NCBI RefSeq assembly: GCF_035917275.1
Contig: NZ_CP108508.1
Location: 7,316,001-7,380,000, forward strand
Direction of reading: 5' to 3'
Length of the DNA: 64,000 bases
Source: Streptomyces sp. NBC_01237
GTDB taxonomy: Bacteria; Actinomycetota; Actinomycetes; Streptomycetales; Streptomycetaceae
Positions within the stretch are counted from its first letter, which is position 1; each line of letters begins with the position of its first letter. A program made the translations under genes and the position numbers. Positions 15,458 through 24,024 of this stretch are shown here, in pieces. Under the pieces are notes generated by a model. That model saw nothing but the letters and a program-made list of their open reading frames with translations, was not told where the DNA came from and did not search any database.

Positions 15458-16141
15458 ATGGAAGATCAGTCTGTTGTGGATGTCGGCGATGTGCGGCTGG
15501 CGTACCGGACCTGGGGTGACCCGTTCGGCTCGCCGGTCGTCCTGCTGCACGGGCTCGGCGGCTCCGCCGCGAACTGGGAGGCGGCCGGGAGCCTGCTCGG
15601 CGAGGAGTGGCGGGTGTTCGCCCTGGATCTGCGCGGGCACGGGGAGAGCGACTGGCCGGACGAGTACGGCCTGGATCTGATGCGGGACGACGTGCTCGGT
15701 TTCCTGGACGAGCTGGAGCTCGACCGGGTCGGTCTGGTCGGTCACGGCATGGGCGGGGTCGTCGCCCAGCTGCTGGCCCAGGAGCACTCCGACCGGGTGG
15801 AGCGGCTGGTGCTGGTGGAGACCCCCGCGCCGTGGCCGGGCGATCCGGGACCGGTCGGTCGCCCCGAGGGGCCCGTGGACTACGACGAGAACGCGGTGCC
15901 CGCCGTCCGGGCCCAGGTGGCCGACCCCGACCCGGAGTGGGCGGAGGGCCTGGGCGAGATCGTCGCGCCGACGATGCTCGTCTCGGGCGGCCCGGAGAGC
16001 GCGATGCCGCAGGAGCGCCTGCCCGACATGGCGTCCCTGATCCCGGACTGCCGGCTGATCACGGTGCCGGGCGGCCACCGGGTGCACGAGACCCGGGCCG
16101 ACCAGGTCGCCCAGCAGATCACCGAGTTCTTCACGAGCTGA
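15458..16141 (+). CDS. Alpha/beta hydrolase-fold protein lacking the usual nucleophile
   Basis: A 227-aa alpha/beta hydrolase fold with the oxyanion region LLHGLGGSAANW (residues 29-40), LDLRGHGESDWP and a C-terminal GGHRVHE His. The nucleophile elbow, normally G-H-S-M-G, reads GHGMG at 95-99, so residue 97 is Gly; the codons are ggt cac ggc atg ggc. Classical serine hydrolase activity is therefore not expected, and a binding or non-canonical role is possible. A TAGCGT box 7 nt before the ATG suggests a leaderless transcript. An in-frame extension to 15431 is not favoured. Confidence 0.85.
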   Translation: MEDQSVVDVGDVRLAYRTWGDPFGSPVVLLHGLGGSAANWEAAGSLLGEEWRVFALDLRGHGESDWPDEYGLDLMRDDVLGFLDELELDRVGLVGHGMGGVVAQLLAQEHSDRVERLVLVETPAPWPGDPGPVGRPEGPVDYDENAVPAVRAQVADPDPEWAEGLGEIVAPTMLVSGGPESAMPQERLPDMASLIPDCRLITVPGGHRVHETRADQVAQQITEFFTS

Positions 16142-16247
16142 CCCGGCGGCCCCACGCGTCGGCCGGCCGGTTCCCCGCCGGTCCGGTGGCGTGCCCCGGG
16201 GCCGGAGGCACGAGGCGTTGTCAGTCCCCGGTGCCATGATCGGCGCC

Positions 16248-18431
16248 ATGGATCTCGTGACGTTCTTCGACGACCTCGACGCGCAGCCCTGGGCCGCCTA
16301 CGAGCACGCCTACGGCAGCGCCGAGGACGTGCCCGACTGCCTGCGGGCGCTCGCGGGGGACGACAAGGACGCGGCGGACGCGGCGCTCGGCGACCTGTAC
16401 GCGAGCATCCTCCACCAGGGGTCGGTGTACGAGGCGTCCGCGAAGGCGGTGCCGTTCCTGGCCCGGCTGGCCGCCGGGGGCGTCCGGACGGTGGACCTGC
16501 TGGCCCTCCTCGGCGGTATCGCGGAGGGCGGGACGGAATTCGACGACGGCGACGGGGCGGGCGAGAGCGACGAGGCGGCCTGTCGCCGTGCCGTCGTCGG
16601 CCAGCTCCCCCTGCTGCTCGACTCGGTCGCCTCCGATGTCCCCGAAGTACGGCAGTGCGCCGTCTGGGCGGCCGCGATGACCGGAGCGGCCGGGCGGGCG
16701 CTGCCGGTGCTCCGCGAACGGGCCGCCGTGGAGGAGGTCCCGCTCGTACGCGCCGAGCTGCTGTTCGCCCTGGCGCATCTGGATGCGGCGGGCACGGCCG
16801 CCGCGGCGACGGAGGCGGTGGGCCCGGACCACCCGGGGGAGCTGCGGATCGCGGCACTGCTGGCCTGCGTGGACGGCGGACTCCCCTGGGGCCCGCTCCA
16901 CCACGAGGCGATGCTTTCCCTGCTCCCCGCCGACGGGCTCGTCGCCGAACGGCTCGACCAGGACCGCGGCGAACCCCTGCACCACATCACTGAGTCCCTG
17001 CTGCTCCGGGACACGGACGAGGACCGCGACGCGGTCTTCGCGCTGCTCGGCGCCGCGCTCGCCGACGGGTCGCCCGAGGCGTGCGGCGAAGCGGTGTGGG
17101 CGGCCGAGGCCGCCTGCCGGCTGTCCCGCAGCGCACCGCGGCGGCTGGCCGCGCCCCTGCTCGCCCTGGCCACCGGCCCCCGGGCCGCCGATGTCCCGGC
17201 CGTGCTGCCCGCCCTGAAGCTTCTCGGAGCACTCGCGGCCCCGGCGGCGGGCATGCTGGCCCGGCTCGCCCAGGGCGAAGGGGAGGAGGCCGACCGCGCC
17301 CTCGAAGTCCTGGTCGTGGTGGATCCGCAACGGGCCGCGCCGCTCCTGGCCCGGAATCCGGCGCAGCGGCCGCGCGCGCTCGGTGCGGCATGCGGCGGAT
17401 CCTTCGGGGCCGCACCGGTCCTGCCGTACGACCCCGGACTCCTCGTGTCGCTCCGCCAGTGGCTCGGCACGCTGGAGCCCGGCGGCAACGGCTCGTTCCG
17501 GCTCGCGGCACTGCTGGAGTCCTGGGGCGCGGACGCGGCCGGGGCCGTACCCGAACTGTGCGCCGCGCTGCCCAGGTTCCCGCAGCTGGTGCCCAAGGTG
17601 CTGGTCGCCGTATGCCCGCCCGAACGCCGGGAGGACGTGGCTGAGCTGCTGCGTACGGCGGCCCGCTCCGGCCCGGTGGAGGACCGTTTCGAGGCCGCGC
17701 GGGCCCTGCACGCACTGACGGGGGAGGACGCTCCGCTGCTGACCGCCGTGGCCGACCGGCTCGCCGAGGACCGCAACGGGATACGCGAGGCCGCGGTCGC
17801 CGCCGCCGGGCTGGGACCGGCCGCCGCGGAGCTCGTTCCGGCGCTGCGGGCCGCGTTCAACGCTCCCGACGCGCACCGCAACATCCCCGAGATGCAGGCG
17901 GACATCGACATCGCCGCAGCCCTGCACCGCATCACCGGAGACCTGGCGGAAGCCGTGCCGGTGCTGGCCGGGGTGCTCACGGACACCGAAATGACCTGGA
18001 GCCGCTGGGCGTTCGTCCACGCGACGAGGGTCGCCGCCGGGCTCGGCCCGGGTGCGGCGGGCGGGCCGCTCGTTCCCGTGCTGGAGGCGCTGCTCGCGGA
18101 TCCGGAGCAGGTGCCGGGTGCGGTGCTCGCCCTGCTCGCCATCGCCCCCGGGAGGCTCGACGCGCACCGGGCGGCAGGTCTGCTGCTGGACGCGGCGGAG
18201 TGCGGAACCGCCCCGGTCGAGGCGGTGGAGGCGCTGATCGCCCTCGGACCGGAGGCGGTCGGTGAGGACGCCCGTGCGCGGCTGGCCCGGCTGGCCGAGC
18301 AGGACCTGAGACTGCATGTGTCCGGAGTCCTCGGCGCGGTCACCGCCGACGAGCGGGTGCGTGAGCGGGCCCGAGCGGCGGTGCGGGTGCTGGGCGGCGA
18401 CGCGGTGGCGGGGGCCGCGACCGCCGGCTGA
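16248..18431 (+). CDS. Large HEAT-repeat protein
   Basis: A 727-aa protein made almost entirely of Ala/Leu-rich helical repeats, such as VRQCAVWAAAMTGAAGRALPVLRERA, VRAELLFALAHLD and IREAAVAAAGLGPAAAELVPALRAAF. The HEAT/Armadillo-type solenoid is clear but the function is not. It lacks a signal peptide and membrane segments, so a cytoplasmic binding scaffold is likely. The ATG at 16248 (MDLVTFFDDL) is chosen over an ATG at 16236; neither has a strong ribosome site. It ends 2 bp from the convergent gene that follows. Confidence 0.8.
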   Translation: MDLVTFFDDLDAQPWAAYEHAYGSAEDVPDCLRALAGDDKDAADAALGDLYASILHQGSVYEASAKAVPFLARLAAGGVRTVDLLALLGGIAEGGTEFDDGDGAGESDEAACRRAVVGQLPLLLDSVASDVPEVRQCAVWAAAMTGAAGRALPVLRERAAVEEVPLVRAELLFALAHLDAAGTAAAATEAVGPDHPGELRIAALLACVDGGLPWGPLHHEAMLSLLPADGLVAERLDQDRGEPLHHITESLLLRDTDEDRDAVFALLGAALADGSPEACGEAVWAAEAACRLSRSAPRRLAAPLLALATGPRAADVPAVLPALKLLGALAAPAAGMLARLAQGEGEEADRALEVLVVVDPQRAAPLLARNPAQRPRALGAACGGSFGAAPVLPYDPGLLVSLRQWLGTLEPGGNGSFRLAALLESWGADAAGAVPELCAALPRFPQLVPKVLVAVCPPERREDVAELLRTAARSGPVEDRFEAARALHALTGEDAPLLTAVADRLAEDRNGIREAAVAAAGLGPAAAELVPALRAAFNAPDAHRNIPEMQADIDIAAALHRITGDLAEAVPVLAGVLTDTEMTWSRWAFVHATRVAAGLGPGAAGGPLVPVLEALLADPEQVPGAVLALLAIAPGRLDAHRAAGLLLDAAECGTAPVEAVEALIALGPEAVGEDARARLARLAEQDLRLHVSGVLGAVTADERVRERARAAVRVLGGDAVAGAATAG

Positions 18432-18433
18432 CG

Positions 18434-19045
18434 TCAGTCCTGCGGCCGTCGGTCCGGCTGCCAGTCGGGGCGGCGGCCGCTGAGTGCGATCACCCGGTCC
18501 ACGAGCGGAGCGCCGGCCGGTACCGGGACCGGCGGGCCGAAGATCGCTCCGGCGTCCGGGTCGTCATCGACGGGCGTCAGCAGCGCCTCGCAGGAGCGCA
18601 GATTCGCCTCGTCCGCCCGGAACGGCTGCCCGGTCGACCTGGCCAGGTCCCAGCCGTGGACGACCAGCTCGTTGAGCGCGACCGCGGCGGCCACCGGAGC
18701 GGGCAGATCCACACCGCCCGCCCGCGTCATGCCCTCCCAGGCGGCGGGCGAGCGCCAGGCCGCCACCAGCTCGTCGAGCAGCGGCGGCAGCACCTCGCGC
18801 CAGTCGTCGCCGAGCACCAGGGGCGCCGTTCCGGGGGAGACCTCGGTCGTCGGCCCGAGATCCTTGTGCGCCGCGTCGCGGAAGGCGGCCGTCAGTCCGA
18901 CCACATGGGCGAGCAGTTCCCGTACCGCGTAGTCGGGGCAGGGGGTCGGTCCGGCCAGCCGGCGGTCCTCGATGGAGTCGAGCAGCGCGGCGATCTGCCG
19001 GGCGGCCGGTTCGAGATCGAGGGCGGGGGCGGTACTGCTGTCCAT
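18434..19045 (-). CDS. TIGR03086-type DinB/mycothiol-dependent metal-binding protein
   Basis: A 203-aa protein of the MDMPI/DinB-like helical bundle family, members of which use mycothiol in actinobacteria. The expected metal ligands are visible as H47 (LLAHVVGL) and the ExxxH pair E126/H130 (LNELVVHGWDLA). The N-terminal ARQIAALLDSIEDRRLAGPTPCPDYAVRELLAHV is typical. A longer frame extends upstream to 20248 across another gene and is rejected. The substrate is unknown. Confidence 0.85.
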   Translation of the reverse strand: MDSSTAPALDLEPAARQIAALLDSIEDRRLAGPTPCPDYAVRELLAHVVGLTAAFRDAAHKDLGPTTEVSPGTAPLVLGDDWREVLPPLLDELVAAWRSPAAWEGMTRAGGVDLPAPVAAAVALNELVVHGWDLARSTGQPFRADEANLRSCEALLTPVDDDPDAGAIFGPPVPVPAGAPLVDRVIALSGRRPDWQPDRRPQD

Positions 19046-19255
19046 GAACACACCGTTCCGACTGTCCGGGGCCGTGAAACTCGTCGCCCTCAACCGTCCC
19101 CGGAACCCACCGTCCTCAACCGTCCCGCCCGCCGTTCCTCCTGGTGCGGTGCACACCGGCACATTGCGGAACGTTCCTCTCCACCCCCTTGTCGGCGACC
19201 CCCGCACCATGGCATACAGGTCTGGACCATTGCTGTCCGGATGGAAGGCAAGACC

Positions 19256-20233
19256 GTGCAACGCCCCCACGCACCTGCCGCGTTGGCCTGTTCCGCCGCC
19301 CTGCTCCTCGCCACGCTCACCGCGTGCGGCGGCGCGGCCGAAGCGGACACGCAGAAACCGACCACCCCACGAGACGTGACCGCGCAGGCCAGCAGTTCCA
19401 CATCGGTGCACGTCATGTGGGAGCCCGCCTCCGACAACAAGGCGATCACCGGCTACGAGATCTACCGCAAGGGCACGAAGGTGAAGTCCGTACCGGCGGC
19501 CAAGCGGATGATCGACATCGACGGGCTGACGGCCTCGACCGCCTACACGTTCACCGTCCGGGCCCGCGACGCCGCCGGGAACCTCTCCGAGCCGAGCCCC
19601 GCCGTACCCGTCACCACCCAGCCCACCCCGCCGAAGGACGACCGGGCGCCGACCGCTCCGGTGAAGCTGCGCGGCACCGCCGACGGCGGTCGCGCCGCCA
19701 CCCTGGCCTGGGGCGGCTCCACGGACGACGTGGGCGTCACCTCGTACGACATCTACCAGGAGGACTCCCGGATCCACAGTGTGCCGGGCACCGCCACCAC
19801 GGCCCGGCTCACCGGGCTGCGCCCCGGCACCGTCTACACCTTCACCGTCCGGGCCCGCGACGCCTCCGACAAGTCCTCGCCGGACAGCAACGCCCTCGAC
19901 CTCACCACCGCCACCGCTCCCGGCGCCCCCGCGAGCACCGCCCCCACCGGTCTTCGCACCACCACCGCGGCCGAGGGCGGCGAGTTCGCCGTCGACCTGT
20001 CCTGGGACCAGCCCGAGACGGGCGGCGAGATCCCCGCGTACCAGCTCTACCTCAACGGGAAGATGACCACCACCATCGTCTGGGGCGGCACCCCGCCCCA
20101 GGGGCGCGCGACCTACCGGCTGACGCTCGCCGACCCGGCCGGAACCCGCTACTCGGTGAAGCTGCGCGCCAAGCTCCCGGACGGCAAGTGGGGTGACTTC
20201 TCCGCCCAGCGCACCGTGGTCCTCGGGGACTGA
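19256..20233 (+). CDS. Lipoprotein with three fibronectin type III domains
   Basis: A 325-aa predicted lipoprotein. The leader ends in LLLATLTAC (lipobox LTAC) and is followed by three tandem Fn3 domains at roughly residues 40-130, 140-225 and 230-325. Each has the hallmark W near the start and a TAYTFTVRARDAAGN or TVYTFTVRARDAS strand. There is no catalytic domain; in Streptomyces Fn3 domains usually accompany glycan hydrolases, so here it may be a surface adhesion or spacer protein. The GTG at 19256 is chosen for the upstream GGAAGG; ATG 19241 is the alternative. Confidence 0.82.
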   Translation: MQRPHAPAALACSAALLLATLTACGGAAEADTQKPTTPRDVTAQASSSTSVHVMWEPASDNKAITGYEIYRKGTKVKSVPAAKRMIDIDGLTASTAYTFTVRARDAAGNLSEPSPAVPVTTQPTPPKDDRAPTAPVKLRGTADGGRAATLAWGGSTDDVGVTSYDIYQEDSRIHSVPGTATTARLTGLRPGTVYTFTVRARDASDKSSPDSNALDLTTATAPGAPASTAPTGLRTTTAAEGGEFAVDLSWDQPETGGEIPAYQLYLNGKMTTTIVWGGTPPQGRATYRLTLADPAGTRYSVKLRAKLPDGKWGDFSAQRTVVLGD

Positions 20234-20323
20234 CCGTTCCTCAGGCATGCGGGAACCCGCCCCATATGGTCCATTGATCCCGGAACCTCAGCACTGAGCA
20301 CCATGAGGAACAGGGGTTGAACG

Positions 20324-21676
20324 ATGGACCTGAGCTCCAGGGTCGACGCACTGATGGACGGACTCGTCGCGGATCTGGAACGGCTGACCGCCATTCCGTC
20401 GATCGCCTTTCCCGGCTTCCCGCCCGAGCCCGTGCGGCAGGCCCACGACCTCCTCGTGGACCTGCTGCGCGGCGCGGGCGTCAAGCACATCGACCGGCTC
20501 GACCTCCCCGACACCGCGCCGGTCATCGTCGCCGAGGTCCCGCCGCCGTCCCCCGGCGCCCCGACCGTGCTGCTCTACGGCCACTACGACGTACAGCCGC
20601 CGGGCGACGAGAGCCTGTGGCTGTCACCGCCCTTCGAACCCACCGCGGTCGAGGGCGGCCTGCGGGCCCGCGGCATCGCCGACGACAAGTCCAACATCCT
20701 TGTCCACCTGGGCGTACTGCGGGCGTACGGGGGCAGACCCCCGGTCGGGCTGAAGATCGTCCTGGAGGGGCAGGAGGAGTACGGCAGCGCCTTCGACGAC
20801 TACCCGCCCACCGACCCGGACCGGTTCGCCTGCGATGCCATGGTCATCGCCGACATGGGCAACCTCCGCCCCGGCAGCCCCACGCTCACCACGGGTCTGC
20901 GCGGTGCGTCGGAAGTCGTCGTCGAGGTCCGTACCCTCGCCGAACCCCGCCACAGCGGCGAGTTCGGCGGCGCGGCCCCGGACGCCCTGCTCGTCCTGCT
21001 CAAGGCCCTCGCCACGCTCCACGACGTGCACGGCGACGTGGCCGTCGAGGGGCTGCGCCGCGAGGAGTGGAAGGGCACCACCTACACCGAGGAGGAGTTC
21101 CGCGGCCTCGCCGGAGTCGAGGACGGCATCGGGCTCATCGGCTCCGGCAGCCTCGGTGAACGCCTCTGGAGCGGACCGGCCATCACCGTCATCGGCATCG
21201 ACGCCCCGAGCGTCGACCACGCGGCCTCCGCGGTCGTCCCCTACGCCAGGGCAAAGCTGAACCTCCGCTTCCACCCCGAGCAGGATCCCCAGGAGGCGCA
21301 GGGCCTGCTCGTCACCCATCTGGAGTCACTGCGCCCGTTCGGAATTCCGCTCACCGTCACCCCGGGCGACACCGGCCCCGGATTCGAGCCCGCGACCGGC
21401 GGCCCCGCCTACCGCGCCGCCCTCACCGCGCTGCGCGAGGGCTGGGGGGCACCACCCGCGTTCGTCGCCAGCGGCGGCTCGATCCCGCTGGTCAACGGGC
21501 TGTCCAAGGCGGTGCCCGGCGCGGAGGTACTGCTCTTCGGCGCCCAGGACAGCATGTGCAACCTGCACGCGCCCAATGAGCGGGTGCTGTTCTCGGAGCT
21601 GCGGTCGGCGGTGATCGCCGAGGCCGCGTTCCTGCGGGAGTTCGCCGCAGCGCACGGCGGCGGGAGCGCCGCGTGA
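20324..21676 (+). CDS. M20-family metallopeptidase (dipeptidase/carboxypeptidase)
   Basis: A 450-aa zinc peptidase of the M20 family. The ligand motifs are YGHYDVQPPGD (His and the catalytic Asp), RGIADDKSN (bridging Asp), EGQEEYGS (general base and metal Glu) and the C-terminal HAPNERV (His). A lid/dimerisation domain occupies the middle (RHSGEFGGAAPDAL). There is no signal peptide, so it acts in the cytoplasm. It is coupled by a 4-bp GTGA overlap to the permease gene that follows, so the pair probably imports and hydrolyses a peptide or acyl-amino acid. Confidence 0.92.
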   Translation: MDLSSRVDALMDGLVADLERLTAIPSIAFPGFPPEPVRQAHDLLVDLLRGAGVKHIDRLDLPDTAPVIVAEVPPPSPGAPTVLLYGHYDVQPPGDESLWLSPPFEPTAVEGGLRARGIADDKSNILVHLGVLRAYGGRPPVGLKIVLEGQEEYGSAFDDYPPTDPDRFACDAMVIADMGNLRPGSPTLTTGLRGASEVVVEVRTLAEPRHSGEFGGAAPDALLVLLKALATLHDVHGDVAVEGLRREEWKGTTYTEEEFRGLAGVEDGIGLIGSGSLGERLWSGPAITVIGIDAPSVDHAASAVVPYARAKLNLRFHPEQDPQEAQGLLVTHLESLRPFGIPLTVTPGDTGPGFEPATGGPAYRAALTALREGWGAPPAFVASGGSIPLVNGLSKAVPGAEVLLFGAQDSMCNLHAPNERVLFSELRSAVIAEAAFLREFAAAHGGGSAA

Positions 21677-23199
21677 GCACGGACTCCCGGACCGCCCCGG
21701 AGGAGAAGCCCCCGGCCGGGAAGAAGTTCGTCTTCCCCAGCGCCCTGACCATTCTCGCCCTCGTCACCCTGGCGGTCTGGGCACTGGCCTTTCTGATCCC
21801 CTCCGGTGCCTACGACCGCGACAAGGACGGTGCGCCGGTCCAGGGCACGTACCACCGGGTCCCGTCGGACCAGAGCTTCGTCGACCGTCTCAACGACCTC
21901 TTCCTCTCCCCGGTCAACGGCCTCTACGGCGTGCAGGACGAGAGGACCGGCCGGGTCGGCCCGGACCTGGCCGGCGAACTGTACGGCAGCGCGGGGGTGT
22001 TCCTCTTCGTCCTCGCGATCGGCGCGTTCATCACGATGGTGTTCGCCACGGGCGCCCTGGACCGGGGCATCGGCCGTCTCGCCCACCGGCTCCGCGACCG
22101 GGGTGCGCTGCTCATCGCGGGTGTGATGCTGGTCTTCGCGCTGCTGGGCACGGTGGAGGGGTTCGCGGAGGAGACCCTCGGCTTCTACGGTCTGATCGTG
22201 CCGCTGATGCTGGCCCTCGGCTACGACCGGATGGTGGCCACCGGCACGATCATCCTCGGCGCTGGCATCGGGGTGCTGTGCTCCACGGTCAACCCGTTCG
22301 CGACCGGGGTCGCCTCGTCCGCTGCCGACATCTCGCTCGGCGACGGCATCGTGCTGCGCGCCATCATGTGGGTCGTACTGACCGCGGTGACCATCGCCTA
22401 CGTCATCCGGTACGCGCGACGGGTCCGCAAGGACCCCGGCCGCTCGCTCTCCGGCTTCCTGCCCGGCGACCGCGACCACACGGCGGCGGACGCGGGCGAG
22501 CCCCCCGACCTGACCCCCCTCCACAAGACGGTCCTGGTGCTGGTCGCCCTGGTCTTCACCTTCATGATCTTCTCGGTGGTGCCGTGGTCCAGCGCCGTCA
22601 CCGGCGACGCCGACGCCACCGCGTACGGCTTCGAACTCGGCTGGTCCTTCCCGGAGCTGGCGGCGCTCTTCCTGGTCGCGGCCGTGATCATCGGTGTCGT
22701 GGCGCGTTTCGGCGAGCAGAAGGTCAGCGCGACGATCATCCAGGGGGCGGCGGACTTCATCTCGCCCGCGCTGGTCATCGTGCTGGCCCGCGGTGTCACG
22801 GTCATCATGAACAACTCGCAGATCACCGACACCGTGCTGCACTCCATCGAGGGGCTGGTCTCGGGCACGTCCTCGGCCGTCTTCGCGGTCTTCGTCTTCA
22901 TCGTCAACCTGCCGCTGGCCTTCCTGATCCCCTCGACCTCCGGCCACGCCACCCTCGCCATGCCGATCCTGGCCCCGCTCGCCGACTTCGCCGGCGTCTC
23001 GCGGGCGGTCGTCGTGACGGCCTGGCAGTCGGCGAGCGGCTGGATGAACCTGTGGGTGCCGACCACGGCCGTCACCATCGGCGGGGTGGCCCTGGCGAAG
23101 GTGGGCTACGACAAGTACCTGCGCTTCGTCTGGCCGTTGCTGGCGATCCTGTTCGTGCTGATCAGCGGGTTCGTGGCGCTGGGGGCGGTGTGGACCTGA
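21673..23199 (+). CDS. YfcC-family membrane transporter
   Basis: A 508-aa integral membrane protein of the YfcC/DcuC-related ion-transporter superfamily. It has an N-terminal helix VFPSALTILALVTLAVWALAFLIPSGAYDR and a large extracytoplasmic loop (residues 45-100). Then come helices with GTVEGFAEETLGFYGLIVPLMLALGYDRM and LPLAFLIPSTSGHATLAMPILAPLADFAGVSR, matching the re-entrant substrate loops of the family. It overlaps the M20 peptidase gene, which implies a peptide-like substrate such as a dipeptide or aminobenzoyl-glutamate analogue. Confidence 0.88.
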   Translation: MSTDSRTAPEEKPPAGKKFVFPSALTILALVTLAVWALAFLIPSGAYDRDKDGAPVQGTYHRVPSDQSFVDRLNDLFLSPVNGLYGVQDERTGRVGPDLAGELYGSAGVFLFVLAIGAFITMVFATGALDRGIGRLAHRLRDRGALLIAGVMLVFALLGTVEGFAEETLGFYGLIVPLMLALGYDRMVATGTIILGAGIGVLCSTVNPFATGVASSAADISLGDGIVLRAIMWVVLTAVTIAYVIRYARRVRKDPGRSLSGFLPGDRDHTAADAGEPPDLTPLHKTVLVLVALVFTFMIFSVVPWSSAVTGDADATAYGFELGWSFPELAALFLVAAVIIGVVARFGEQKVSATIIQGAADFISPALVIVLARGVTVIMNNSQITDTVLHSIEGLVSGTSSAVFAVFVFIVNLPLAFLIPSTSGHATLAMPILAPLADFAGVSRAVVVTAWQSASGWMNLWVPTTAVTIGGVALAKVGYDKYLRFVWPLLAILFVLISGFVALGAVWT

Positions 23200-23213
23200 G
23201 GCGGTGGGGCGGG

Positions 23214-23233
23214 GCGCGGTGAACGAGCCGCGC
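23214..23233. terminator. Small hairpin after the YfcC gene
   Basis: GCGCGG (23214-23219) pairs with CCGCGC (23228-23233) between convergent genes. The stem is only 6 bp, so this is tentative. Confidence 0.3.
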
Positions 23234-23276
23234 GGCGGGGGCGGTGAAGTGGGGTGAACGCGGGAGGGGAGCCCGC

Positions 23277-23906
23277 TCAGCCGCTCCTCGACGCGCCCGC
23301 CGTCGATGCCAGGCAGCGCTCCGCCAGCGCGGCGGGCCCCTCCGGCCCCGTCGCCGGGGCGTCGCTCGCCGCCCAGGTCTCCACCGCCACGCGCACCGCC
23401 GCTCCGGCGGTGGCCGCCGTCAGCCGGATGTCCAGGGTGCCCGCGTCGGCCGGGTGGCCGGCCCGCGCCGCGAGCACGGTGGCCAGCGTGGCCTCCGACT
23501 CGCGGCACGCGTCGTTCCACACCGACCGCAGCGCCGGGCTGTCCGCGGCCATCCGCAAGAGGGAACGCACCCACTCCAGGGACTCCGTGCCCTGTGTGTC
23601 ACCGGGAGCGGCGGCCAGCGTCCGCGCCGCCGCGTACCGCAGCGCATCGGGCAGGGACAGGGTGTGCGGGGCGTCGCGCACGGCCTCCACCCACTGCTGG
23701 GAACCCACGGCGAAGAGCGGGGCGACGGCCTCCTCCTTGGTCGCGCAGTAGCGGTAGAGGGTGCGCGGGGCGATGCCCGCCGCGCGGGCGATGTCCTCGG
23801 CGCGGGTGGCCCGCAGGCCGTTCTCCACGAAGAGGGCGGCCGCGGTACGGGCGATGTCCCACCGGGTCGCGGCCTTGCGCCGCTCTGTCAACGAAGCACC
23901 TTGCAT
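23277..23906 (-). CDS. TetR-family transcriptional regulator
   Basis: A 209-aa regulator whose N-terminal HTH (TRWDIARTAAALFVENGLRATRAEDIARAAGIAPRTLYRYCATKEEAV) is diagnostic of TetR. The rest is the helical ligand domain. The ATG at 23906 is chosen because TAACCT lies 7 nt upstream, as expected for a leaderless transcript, and the HTH then starts normally; the longer frame to 23990 would cover the intergenic palindrome. It is divergent from the solute-binding protein gene and convergent with the peptidase-permease pair; either may be its target. Confidence 0.88.
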   Translation of the reverse strand: MQGASLTERRKAATRWDIARTAAALFVENGLRATRAEDIARAAGIAPRTLYRYCATKEEAVAPLFAVGSQQWVEAVRDAPHTLSLPDALRYAAARTLAAAPGDTQGTESLEWVRSLLRMAADSPALRSVWNDACRESEATLATVLAARAGHPADAGTLDIRLTAATAGAAVRVAVETWAASDAPATGPEGPAALAERCLASTAGASRSG

Positions 23907-23970
23907 GCGAGGCAGGTTATGCCCACCGGGCCACCGGCCGACCTCTCTTGATCGGCAGAGATTGCCTGTA

Positions 23971-23985
23971 TGACACAATCTGTCA
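23971..23985. promoter_or_regulatory. TetR-type palindrome in divergent promoter
   Basis: TGACA-caatc-TGTCA is a perfect 15-bp palindrome between the divergent TetR and solute-binding protein genes, 40 bp before the preferred start of the latter. It is the best operator candidate for the adjacent regulator. Confidence 0.6.
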
Positions 23986-24024
23986 CTCAAGGCGTTGCGG
24001 TACGAACAAAAGGTGGCAACAGCG

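Noticed and set aside
21409..23574. 721-aa minus-strand frame opposite the peptidase and YfcC genes
   Set aside because: Antisense shadow; the plus-strand proteins carry clear family motifs and a coupled overlap.
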